Origin: Vigna angularis
Lineage: Eukaryota > Streptophyta > Magnoliopsida > Fabales > Fabaceae
DNA length: 64,000 bases
Direction of reading: 5' to 3'
Assembly: GCF_016808095.1 (NCBI RefSeq)
Contig: NC_068980.1
Location: forward strand, 12,308,888-12,372,887
The position numbers were made by a program, and so were the translations under genes. How positions within the stretch are numbered: the stretch's first letter is position 1; each line of letters begins with the position of its first letter. The notes under the pieces were generated by a model that was given only the letters and a program-made list of their open reading frames with translations, did no database searches and was not told the DNA's origin. This document shows, piece after piece, positions 35,699 to 46,674 of this stretch.

Positions 35699-37488
35699 CA
35701 CCAGTGTAGTCGAGGGAAACGACAGCGGTTATTTTTGCTTATAGGTAGCGGTTCCGCAACCGAGACATATACAGACAAGGCAAAAAAAAGTAGGCTTTTT
35801 GCCTTGGTTGTAAACCGAGGCAAAAAGGAGTAGGATTTTGCCTCGATTCACAAGTACCCGAGGCAGTACAATTTTTCCTTTATATATTTTTTTTTCAAAG
35901 GACTTTTCGCCTCGGTTCCTACTGAAGCGAGACAGTATCTCCCAATACAAATTAAGAACAACTTCTGCTTGTATATCTTCCAACAATCAAGAATTAAGTC
36001 AGCTAAATGACTCAAAGCCTAATAACGTTCATGTAATCCAAGAGAAACAAATAACCAAGGTTTTTGCATTCAAGTTTTCTCATAACAATACACAACACAC
36101 AGAGAAGCTTCATCACACCTTCATCACACAATATACAACATTATCAACAAAAGAGATCTCAAAATCAAAAGAAGTCAAACATAATAGATCACACACACAG
36201 AGAAGCATCGAGAAGATCCTAGATGTTTGTCAGGAACTAACATGAAAGCGCGGACGAAGGACTTCCCTTTACCTTCGCCGTAGGCAATGATTCGGAGGTC
36301 GTCGGGGACCACTGAAGGTCGTCGATGTGCCCGGAGAGGACTCTGAACTCCTTCTTCAAAACGAAGTCGTTCGCGTGCCTCAGATCCTGACGGTACCAAA
36401 GGCCTCGACGGAGGCGACCCACTCGCCGTTGGGGGAGAAACGCGCAACAGTGGCTGGATAGGCATGTTCCCCGTAGACAGAGACGTGAAGGGGATTCTCG
36501 AGGCTCACGATGACCACCGATCAGGCGTTGGTGTAGACAATAGAGTTGGACTTGGCTGGAGATCAGAATCCCGCAGTTGCGCTATATCGTGGGCATGCAC
36601 GCGTACGTCTCCTTCAGCTCGTGGCTCATCTTCACTTCTGAAAGAGATTACTTTATGGCTTCAGTCATAGTGAAAAGCAGAGGACGATGTCGCAACTGAC
36701 CAAACTCTGTTTCAACTGATGTAATCTAGGGTTCATAGCGGCGCGAGGCTCGTGCATCTGATTCAAGAAGAGTTTGCGATTTTTGGGTTTTGTTGCAGGT
36801 ACCATTGCGAGGAGACCGCTCAATTTAGGGTTCCATGGCAGTTGGGATTTTCTAATTTCTGGATATGCAGGTGATGAAGACGAATGGAGGCGCGTTCTAC
36901 TTGCGCCGTTGTGCAGATTTCTCTGATCCAGTTGCGATGTAGATGGAGGTTGCAAGGCTGACGGCGGAGCATCGTGAAGATGGCCACGGAAGATTCTCTG
37001 TCACGATGAAGATGGTGAGGGAGCGATTCTGGTGGCGCGTTGATGGAGGATAACAGCGGGGCTAGTGGCTGACGACAAGGTGGCAAGGGTTTCGCCCAGT
37101 GGTGGTGAAGGTCGTAGGGGAAGAAGAAGAACAAGGAGGTGCGCTAGCGGAAGAAGAAAAATGTGTAAACTTTTTCTCAAGTTTCACTAATTTGAACCAA
37201 TGAAAGAGCTACTAATTCGGTTCATCTGCTAACCGATGCCTAAATAGCTAAAAAAAATTCAAATTAACCTATATGCCTCGGTTATAAGGCAAACCAAAAA
37301 CATAAATGCCCAATGACATTGGTTCGTAAAATAACCGAGGCAGTAGAGTGCATAGACTTTGGTTCCCACTGAACCGAGACGTATAAGTTCGCCTTAATTA
37401 CAAAATTGCCATCGTGTTTTAATATGCTTCGGTTTTGTGAAAACGAAAGTGTATTAGGCACGTTAAAAGACTGTTTTTTTACTAGTGA
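35699..37488. mobile_element. CACTA element carrying a host gene fragment
   Basis: The left end reads CACCAGTGTAG. The right end, reverse-complemented, reads CACTAGTAAAAAAAC, a standard CACTA terminus. The flanks carry the 3-bp duplication ATA (35696-35698 and 37489-37491) expected of CACTA insertions. Subterminal motifs of the type ccgaggca and cctcggtt recur at both ends in opposite directions. There is no transposase; instead the centre holds G+C-rich captured sequence from an actin-interacting protein 1 gene. At 1790 bp it must depend on an autonomous partner. Confidence 0.82.
36238..36629 (-). pseudogene. AIP1: Captured actin-interacting protein 1 (AIP1) 5' fragment
   Basis: Minus-strand translation in changing frames gives pieces in the order of the N terminus of plant AIP1, a WD40-repeat protein that helps ADF/cofilin disassemble actin filaments. 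From the ATG at 36629 it reads MSHELKETYACMP, then [20 protein letters not shown], then NDFVLKKEFRVLSGHIDDLQ, then LRIIAYGEGKGKSFVRAFM. In-frame stops (for example TAG shortly after ACMPTI) and at least three frame changes make it non-functional. It ends after about 130 residues' worth of sequence. The call is from memory of the AIP1 pattern. Confidence 0.75.
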
Positions 37489-37599
37489 TAATGTAGTCTT
37501 TAACACTTTCACACACATTATACAAATGGAAACAATTTATTAAAATCAATTCAGTGCTATTAGAACTAATTGTTTGCAAGTGGCTTAATTCTCCTTCTC

Positions 37600-38105
37600 C
37601 TTGATGTTTTTAAGATTATATTTTTTCCTGTTTCGGTTGTGAGGTCGAGTCACTTCCAATGCCTACACTACTTTTACTCTTCAACCGTCCGGTCCTCAGC
37701 TTGAGTCTTTCTCTTCGATCTACCGCCCGGAAGTATACTTGCCAAAGGTTCTCCGATGCTAAAGTCAGTAAGCTATCCGTTCGGTAGCTCAATGCAATAG
37801 TAATAAATGCACAGTAAATGCGATCACCTACCTCTTACCTTTGACTTGTATTTATTGTTTTTGGGCGTGGGCCTGAGATTAGTGAAACCTTAATAACGGC
37901 CCAATCTTAGCCCAACACCTCTAATTATTATTTACCTTAATTCTTGTAGTATAACCTACTTTCTGCATATTGCCGGGCGTCCCTAGTTGACCGGTTGGTC
38001 CCGCTATATTCGACTCTAACATGACTTCCTTCTTAGGTCGTCCGACTTTGACCAATATGGACGGATTGTATGACCGTCCAGTCTATACAGTACACTTCCC
38101 AAGAT
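37600..38105. repeat. LTR-like block of a second retrotransposon family
   Basis: Shares phrases such as gatgctaaagtcagtaagc, aaatgcgatcacctac and gaccgtccagtc with about 58750-59040, in the same orientation. It probably derives from an LTR, but the ends are not resolved. Confidence 0.4.
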
Positions 38106-38895
38106 TTTTGTTAAAGGATCTACTAGATTCCGTTCTGGCTTCATATAATCAATTAAAATAGTTCCACTTTATAACAGGTGTTTCATCAATGTAACTTCTT
38201 TAAAGAGAAAATATTACAACCCAGGATATTATAAGTATAAGAAAACAAGGAATAAAAAAAACGAGATGGAGAACTCAAACAATGTTTCTGTAAGAGGCAA
38301 AGCTTAAACAAAGTTTCTATGAGAGGGAGAGCTTATACACAATTTATGTGAAAGGGAGAGCTCAAGATGTTGAACTATGACAGAGAGAGCTCATGGTACT
38401 ACATAGTGCGAGGGAAAACTCAAGATGCATTGTGATTTCGAGAAAGCACTGCACTCTATTTATAGATTTTGGAGAAGATTTTAGACCAGTTATGTAAGCA
38501 TGAAACGCGGAAGAAATCCCGCATCTTGAGGCTTAATCCAATCGACGAATTTGCGTTACTTGTAGAGCAACTTTCATGGTCAAGCGAGATCTTCCAATGA
38601 CAAATTGTTGCAGCAATCTCGACCAACCTGAGTTTGACCATACAAGCTCGGTCATAAGAGCTTGGCTAGAGAAGCTCGACCACACAAGCTCGACCATAGG
38701 AGCTCGACTATAAGAGCTCGACCAAAGAGCTCGGCCATAGAATCTTGACCACAAGAGCTCGACCACATAAGCTTAACCATAGAAGCTTGGTCACAAGAGC
38801 CCGGCCACAAGAGCTCCACCACACAAGCCCAACCATCATAAAAAAGAGGTAACGAGACTTTTACAATATATATAAAACATACGTTTTATAACATA

Positions 38896-41740
38896 TTAAT
38901 CCTTAAATATAGCTATTATTGTTCAAGAAATACTCATTTCATAAATACTCATATTTACCGTATTCATAAAATCTTCAACTCTCTTACTGATTTCATTTCC
39001 AATTAATAGAAACTCTTAAGATTCTAGTAAATGGAGTTTTAACCTTTAAAAAATACACTCTCCAATAATTTTCCACACCACAATCTAATTTTGGCGACAA
39101 ATTCCATAAGATTTGAAATTGAGATATTCACAAATGATTTTTTTTTTATGTTTGATTTATAATTTGAAACCTCCTCCATGAAGGAAGGTGCTCTCATTTG
39201 TAATGAGTTGTATACTAAATTACGCATTATTTGAGATAACATACAATTATAATCTCAAGCTCACCTCCAGACAACAACAATAGTTCCTCAAGTTAGGGCA
39301 CCCACCTCACATGAACGAAACAGCGAAGGGCACCTCATCTCAGCTCACCTCCTTCACCTCATCTCCTTCGCCTAAGGTCCTTCGAGATCAATGTCTTAGG
39401 ACAAGCACGTATGTATTTAATTTATTGTAATGAAATGATATTTTCATACCTGTCTTTGGTATAAAATTACCTTTTGCCACGTCAAATAAGTTATTTGCCA
39501 CATCATTTAATATTTAAGGTCGTTCCTACCAACTTAACGGATATGACTGAATTGATACAAGTTTGAAAACATATGGACTAAATATTTACATTTTTAAACC
39601 GAATACTAAACTGAAAATTACCTTCTAAGAGGACGAAACATTTAAATTAATTTTAAAATAAGTAACTCTATATACAATTTTCATTTATAAAAAACATAAC
39701 ATACAATTATAATCCTTTAATTTTTAACTATAAATAAATTTGTCACTTTAATTTTTAATTATCTGTAATTCTGTTGAACTTTTACTTTTTAAAACATCTA
39801 TCAAACTATATTCGATAACAAAGTCCTTATGTATTTCAACAACGTGTTTTTCCCGGACACGTCACGTCATATTCAAGGTAAACAAAATTTTTAAATAAAA
39901 ATAGGCAAAATAGTCTGGAACAAATCTTTCCACAAAAAGATAAAAAAAATAATTAGAAATCCACTAAAAAAGATTCTAATGTTGGAAAATGTTAAACATG
40001 TATGAAACATTCAAATTAAAGAAATAAAAAAGTATTGGAAAAATCTGTTAGATTAAATTATTTTTAATTAGTCCTTGGACCTATTATTCAAAATATGATA
40101 TTGGTTTATAGATAATGCATTTGAAAGTTTACACAGGCTGCAACAGCTGGCACTATTTGATAAGGCTTGTATTAATATATAGAAAAAAAAAAAAAAAACT
40201 TTCTCTCAAAAGCACCGACTATTTACAGCGGATTTACAACTTTCAATGCATACGTAAGACAGAATACTTCCACACAAAACATTTTCATGCAAATCTCTTT
40301 ATACTCTTTTTTGTTTTTTCCGAAATTACAGGGTATGTCACAGAGATCTATTTTGGTGTCACTGTTAATGCTTTATATAAAATATTTATCTATTTATCAG
40401 TGACAATAATAACAAATAACAAAACGTTACTCTTTCTTTGCTCTAACACGGTTTGATTGGTACGTCTATAGGAAGCTCTTGCAAAATTGGCAAATTTCAA
40501 TTGTTTTAGAAGGCTCGATTTGCTTAATTTTGCTTTCAGATGAATTAAGCATTTTACCAGAAGACCGTAAACACTCGAAATTGGAAATTAACTAACGAAT
40601 ACTGAATTTCTTTTCGTAAGAAATTATTCTTAGTGTACTCAAAATTTAATGTTGTCCTATAAGTAAACTCAAAACTTCAAACAAGTTTTCTCTTTGGTTC
40701 AAAGGAGACAAGATTTTATAGATCTTGGATTTCTTCATGCATCCCATAACTTTCTTTCGGTATCCCATAACCTTTTTTTTTTTACCATTTTATCTTTTTT
40801 GGATTGTAGAATGTGCATTCCAAGTTCTACAATCTAAAATTATATTTTTCTCAAAAAATTCGCATTCGGAGCCAAAAGTTATTTAACGTCTGCATACAAT
40901 TCAAAAGTATTTTTTAGTAGAAAAAATGACTTTTGAATTACTGAAAGTCATTTTTAGCTTTTCTACAATCCGAAAATTAAAAAATAACTTTTACATTATA
41001 CAATAAAAATGTCAAAATGGAAAAAAACATTTATGAAAGTGCGGTGCAGAAAGAAGTTGTCCATGAAGCCCAATTGTGTCTAGACTTATGCCATTAGGGA
41101 GCTTGCTCCTTTACCTATCTGTTTTTCTTCCTGTACCCCCAAAAAATATCCCAATTCTCACCCATCAATTAAATTTTATTAAAAATCTTAATTACCTAAT
41201 CTCCACCATTCTTCCTTTTTCTTCTTACAAGAGCACAACACTGCACCTCCCCACTAACTCCTCACCATTCAAGAAGCTTTCCCTCATCAATCATTCTCTT
41301 TAATCAATTTAACTTACATTTTTAATTAAAAAAATATTAAAGGACAAAAAGCTAAAAAGAAGAAAGCCAAAGTCATGTACTTATAAAGTGAGAGATAAAT
41401 TGTAAAATACTTAATCCGAAGATATTTCTGGATCTGTAAATGACTTGCAAGAACATCTATTTTGAAAGTTTTTTTATGTGATATTTTCAAAATACAGATT
41501 TAAAAATACATTTTGAACTCAAAAATATATTTTGTATTACAAAAAAACAAAATTGGAATGAGAGTATAAGAAGTTATTTAAGGATTTAAAAACACATTTT
41601 GGAACACATGTTTTGAATTGTTTTATATTTCGGATTGAATATCCCAAATTGTATTTTTTTTATATGGAAATACTTTCTAGAACATTCAATCTAGAATAAA
41701 AAAAAATCAAAAATAGGTATTTTGAAATGTATTTTTGGAT
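38896..41740. other. AT-rich intergenic sequence, no gene seen
   Basis: No coding signal. Part of 40790-41000 is locally self-similar (ttctacaatc and attcaaaagt repeats), possibly a degraded MITE. Confidence 0.45.
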
Positions 41741-41954
41741 TCACTGGTAAAAAAATATACTAACATGTTTATTATGCTTTGATTTATGAGAGATTGCAAC
41801 GTAACATGGTAAAGTGAAAGTTTTGAAATTTTTGCGAAAGAATATATCTCGGTTCAGAAATAATCAAAACAATAGAGTACATATGGCCTCGATTTTCCTA
41901 CGAACCGTTGTCATAGGGTCTGTGAAACTGACAAACAAAGATTTTTGAACTGAC

Positions 41955-42140
41955 CAAAATCTCTGTCCAGGACTTTTGGCCTCGATTATTTGCATAATTG
42001 AGGCCATAGACCCTTTGCACAACCTAACATTCCCCTCTACACACTGACCAAAATCTTTGTGCAAGACTTTTAGCCTCGATTATTAGCAGAATCGAGGCCA
42101 TAAACCCTTTGCACAACCTGACATTCCCCTCTACATTGTA
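41955..42140. repeat. Two direct subterminal repeats of the CACTA element
   Basis: Two ~90-bp units (about 41958-42050 and 42045-42140), each running from actgaccaaaatct through gaggccat to cattcccctctaca. Each contains an inverted cctcgatt/aatcgagg pair. Confidence 0.75.
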
Positions 42141-43240
42141 ATGTATCAACTGACAAATTTTTTGAAAATGATCTATTGCCTTAGTTCCTTGTAGATTTGA
42201 GGCCATATGGTCTTTCCTCAAAAGGTTGTCAGTTGAAACGTCAAATTTGTAAAGGAATTTTTCAGGGTTTGTTACCTCGGTTCCTCTTCCAATTGAAGCA
42301 GTAGAGGACTTTTGACCACGATTTTGCAAACAACCGGGGCCATAGATCCTGCTCTGATCATTTTAAATATTTAAAATATAATACTTTGCAATTTTTTGGC
42401 ACCAATTCTTTAGGAACCAATGCAATAGGTCTTTTATGCCTCGGTTTGGCGGGGAACCAAGGTAAAAAGGTTGAACAAAATTTCAAAATTATCATTTTAA
42501 TTTATTTTTGAATTTTTTTCACCCAACTATAGGCAACGATTTTTAGTAGAACCAAGGCCATATCCCTCTTACTGTTTCAGTTTTTCTTAGAATTGAGGCA
42601 GTATCATTTGCTAGGTTAAAAAAATAAAATACAGAGGTTGAACCGTTTCTTTCTTCTTCGAAACTATTAATTTCCTTTGCGTTTTCAAAACAGCGCCCGC
42701 AATGACCATCGACTATCGTTCTGCATTTCTTTTCTTGTTTAAGATCACCATTCAAATCCGTTTTTGATGCCTCCATTACTGTTGTGAAGGTTCTTCAACC
42801 ATTTCCACCGTTCAAAATTGTCCCAAACCTCTCATTGAGTTCATTATTTTGGTTTTCCACCATTAAAGGATATTTTTCGTTGCTTTTTTTTTGGCGTTTT
42901 GGAGTTTGTTTTGGTTCGTAAAACTAATGTTTTGTTTGTACTTTTGTCCAGGTTTGATTATTGCATAGTTGAATTTTCTATCGTTTCGAACACGAGTTGT
43001 CCATTGTTATTGGTCTTTCACGCTCCCAGGTTCTTATTTTGATGTTTAAAGTTTACTTTTTAATAGGAACATATAAGTTTGTACTAGGTTGTAAATTTTT
43101 TTATGTTGGATTCGTGATTACTTCAATGCTTAATTATATGATTATATGATTGAATTGAATTAGCCTTAGTTTTCTGTTATATTCAATACAAAAATTATTA
43201 TTGTATTGAAATTTTGCAGATAATTTTAGAATATTTACGT

Positions 43241-43938
43241 ATGCATCGAAATTGGATTAATTTACCATGCATCAGTGCTGATTACGAGAGAGAGGTAGGG
43301 GAATTAATACAATTTGCGCAAGGTAATGAGGGCAGAATTGATGATGAAGTCAAATTTAGGTGTCCCTATGTCAACTGTATGAATGAGAGAAAGTTAAACG
43401 TAATCGAAATTAGAGAACATCTTATCTGTAATGGTTTCCTAGGATGTTATACAACATGGATATGACATGACGAAGAAATAAACTTTCCGACTGTCTCCCA
43501 AACTGAAAATGTTATTGATTTTACCATGGAATATCGACCACAAAAAGACAAATTAGAGGACATGATCTACAATGTTGGCGCAGAAAATTTTGCCCAAGCG
43601 CATGTGTATGAGACGATGTCCATTGATGTGGAGACTCCTTTGTATGTCGGGTCAACTAAGTTCACACAATTGTTAGAAATTTTAAGGCTCGTGAATTTGA
43701 AGGCGACCAATAGATGTATTGACAAAAAGTTTCACATAATTGTTGACATGGTTGAATGAAATGCTGCCAGATGGAAATACACTACCCACTTGCAATTATG
43801 ATGCGAAGAAAATTCTTTGTCCAATGGGTATGGAGTATAAAAGGATTCATGTATGTCCCAATGATTGCATATTATATAGGAAAGAGTTTGAATTTTTGAA
43901 AAAGTGTCCAAAATGTGGGTTATCACGATACAAGTAAA
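43241..43938 (+). pseudogene. TNP2-type CACTA transposase, 5' part, broken
   Basis: Starts at ATG 43241 with MHRNWINLPCISADYEREV, the transposase-associated domain typical of CACTA TNPD/TNP2 proteins, including CPYVNCMNE and IREHLICNGF. A TGA at 43463-43465 falls where the family has tryptophan. A one-base frame change lies near 43725, and a TAA follows at about 43737. The second part reads LLTWLNEMLPDGN, then YKRIHVCPNDCILYRKEF and KKCPKCGLSRYK, the start of the Transposase_21 domain. The stop after SRYK ends the recognisable homology; the catalytic core is missing. Confidence 0.78.
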
Positions 43939-43940
43939 AA

Positions 43941-45069
43941 ATAACAGTCTTGTGTGTTTGTTGTGGTTTATCCACCTACGATGATTCATGTTATACGAGG
44001 ATAATGTACTAGAAAAGTTGAGAAGCAATGAAACTGCCTAATGGTCGGATAGAGTATAGATGATGTATAAGTATATAGTTTTGTATTTTATAGATCTTAC
44101 CTTGTTCAAAAACTTTATATATCACGAAAGGTGTATTATTGAGATTCATGATGGATTGTAAATACATATTATATGTTTATATGACAATTTATTGCTTGAT
44201 ACCTAATTTGTAATTGTTTTAAGTTCATAGTATAAATTTACTAAATTGGAATTTTACGATGCGTGTGGAAAAATGTATTACAAACACAAGTGTGAATTTG
44301 AGTTATGCATTAAATATAAATGAAAAAATCGAATATTATATATGGAAGAAAACTCATAAACTCATTAATTTGAAATTTTGATTTTGAAACGATGTCAATT
44401 CTTAATAAGTTTGGTTCATGACTCACTGATGTGAACTAGCCTCTTGTACCTTTCTCTATGGTTTACTTCATGTTTTCAATCATTTGGCAAGAGTTTACAA
44501 TGTTCAATATTTCAAATATAAGTGAAATGTCTATTCTTTTCTTCCCTTTCCTTTGACCAAGAATAAAATACATATTTTATCTACATGTCATAGTTTTAAG
44601 TAATTGATGGAGAGACACACTAACGAATGCTTAGAAACTTTCTTAACACACAAATCCACACTCGTTCTTAGATAAGTCTATATGTTAATCACTAGGTCAT
44701 GCTTCCCTTGTTTTAAATATATGATGATAAACTAACTACATTTTAAATATATGATCATAAACTAACTACATTTTAAATATATGATGCTTTCCTTATGGTG
44801 TCTGTTTTCATATCAACATACGACAGTGAACAAATCAACAACAAACTTTAATCTACTAAATGGAACAAATACATAAAGTGTAGAGGATGAAAGCAAGTGT
44901 TTATCAACTTTGACCAAAATATGTTTATATATCTCAATTAAAGAAAAAAAAAAGGAATCTAGGTTACACTTAAGGGTAGTTTGAGATTCAAGTTTGAATC
45001 TAATCCTTTCAAACTCTTAAAACTTGTAGAAAGAACTATTCTTACTGATAATTCATTCATACGTTCTGT
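43941..45069. other. Intergenic sequence; small 33-bp tandem repeat
   Basis: No gene seen. At about 44713-44790 the phrase acattttaaatatatgat with ataaactaact is repeated about 2.4 times. Confidence 0.5.
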
Positions 45070-45719
45070 TAATGCTATCAAAATGGGTTATCCGGCTCAA
45101 CCTACCACGAGTTGACTATTCAGTGAGTCAACTCAATCTGACTCACTCGTTAATGAGCCAAAAAAATTCAGACCCGACCCGACCCACCACGGATTGGCGG
45201 GTTAAATGGGTTGGCTCACTGACTCACTTAATTACAAGTTTTTTTGTTCAATTTAAAACAAAATAGCAGATTTTTTTCTAATTAGAATCTAAACAAAAGT
45301 GGAAGGATTTTAAATTAGATTTATGATCAATCAAAAATGAAGTTTCATTCATATAAATATATCACTAAATCTCTTCAACAAAATTTTTAATGACTTCTTA
45401 GCGATTTGTTAATGTATAAAAATTGAGTTACTAAGTATAAATTTGTGGATTTTTCATGTTGCCTAATTATTCATACAAAAATAATTTCACGCAAGCCTCT
45501 CTTTCAATATTTTATAATATGACTAATCCAACAAAAAATACTTATTAGAAAAATTAGGTGGATGGGTGAGTCAACGGGTTCAACTCGGGTAAGTCGGATT
45601 CTTAATGAGTCAGGTTCTTAGTGAATCCGGTTCAAAATTGACCCTATTTCAAATTTTCTTTCAATCCAGCCCACTTGAACCTAAAATAGGACGAATTCCA
45701 ACCCATTTTAAAAACACTA
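45070..45719. mobile_element. hAT-like MITE
   Basis: The left end TAATGCTATCAAAATGGG resembles the reverse-complemented right end TAGTGTTTTTAAAATGGG. The subterminal regions are rich in gacccgaccc/gggttgg and gactcact/gagtca motifs in inverted arrangement. The 8-bp flanks (CGTTCTGT and GTTTCTGC) match at five of eight positions, suggesting a degraded hAT-type duplication. 650 bp, no coding capacity. Confidence 0.5.
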
Positions 45720-46674
45720 GTTTCTGCCTACTATAAAAAAAAACTTGCATACTGCATACTATAAAAAACTTGTATACTGCATACTATCAAAAAACTTGCA
45801 TACTGGGATATTCAGCTTTTGAATTTAACTTGAATCTTTTGTTCTCACTTAATTCCTTTTAAATTTTATGAATGATCTGTAACATTCTGGGTTAATTTTA
45901 AGCATTAAATAATGAAGTTCTGTTACCATCTATTTGTCCTTATAAATTCTTTTTATTGCCAACCTGATATATGAACTATTACCATTTATGTTAATAAATC
46001 AGAAAAGACTATACATAAATGACTTGGCCAATCTCTTATTTAATACTCCACATTTTTTATAGTGCACATGAATATGTTTTGGACAATACTACTTTTCAGT
46101 GACCTTCATTTTTACCTCGTCATGTGTTCTTATACCAATTTTACTTCTACACTTATATTTGTCATATTATCTTATACTTAGTATTTAATACCATTAATAT
46201 TAATGTGTGTACTATTCATAATAACAAATCGTTGTTGTCCCTGGATCTTTATGCTTGAATCCCCACTTCCTCGGTGCAGATGACACTAGTATCAAAATTT
46301 TACCATTATTCTCCTAGATTGACTGCACACTCAAGAGCCATATATGAAGAGAAAGTTACAGAAAGTAAACTTATCAAAGCACTTTACCATTTGTATAGTT
46401 TATTCACTTTCTAAAGAACTTGTTATTGTGACATGTAAGAACTTATTGATACAAAGTACAACAGAGTATTACAGATATCTTTCGTACAATTCTAACCAGC
46501 TAATTGGCACCAATCAGCACCACCCAAATATCACATTGTAACTTGCTTTTGGAGAAAAAAAAAAGACAGAGTAAAGAATTACAAAAACATAAACGAAATG
46601 GAAAGTAACATTGATTCACAAAGCAGGACTTGTTAGTTAGTCCAAGGCCAGAATCAAGGAGACATCAGAAGAAC
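45720..46674. other. 3' flank of the THESEUS1-type gene
   Basis: AT-rich. A short repeat, cttgcatactgcatactat, occurs two to three times at about 45750-45800. The part nearest 46674 is presumably the 3' UTR of the minus-strand kinase gene. Confidence 0.5.

Larger units (their letters stand above)
34555..38895 (-). mobile_element. Ty1/copia-like mosaic with two related terminal repeats
   Basis: Blocks at about 34690-35270 and 38205-38895 are related direct repeats. Shared phrases include ttacaacccargatattataagtata, tctatgagagggagagctt, agctcatggt and a final ttttataa. The left block is followed by CCCCCACAT, a polypurine tract when read on the minus strand. At 38110-38165 the minus strand encodes DYMKPERNLVDPLTK, matching the end of a copia RNase H. 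The order of parts does not fit one intact element, so this is a nest or rearrangement. It contains the CACTA element at 35699-37488 and an LTR-like block at about 37600-38105. Confidence 0.55.
41741..43940 (+). mobile_element. Truncated CACTA (En/Spm-like) element with transposase remnant
   Basis: The left terminus is CACTGGTAAAAAAATA. Behind it lies a subterminal region (about 41870-42580) full of direct and inverted copies of cctcgattnnttgc and gaggccata motifs, typical of transposase-binding repeats. The 5' part of a TNP2-type transposase follows. No matching right terminus was found, so the element seems truncated or rearranged beyond 43940. Confidence 0.7.

Noticed and set aside
36464..37134. 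Several 60-100 residue frames in the CACTA centre
   Set aside because: G+C-rich captured sequence gives chance open frames; only the AIP1-like pieces have family support.
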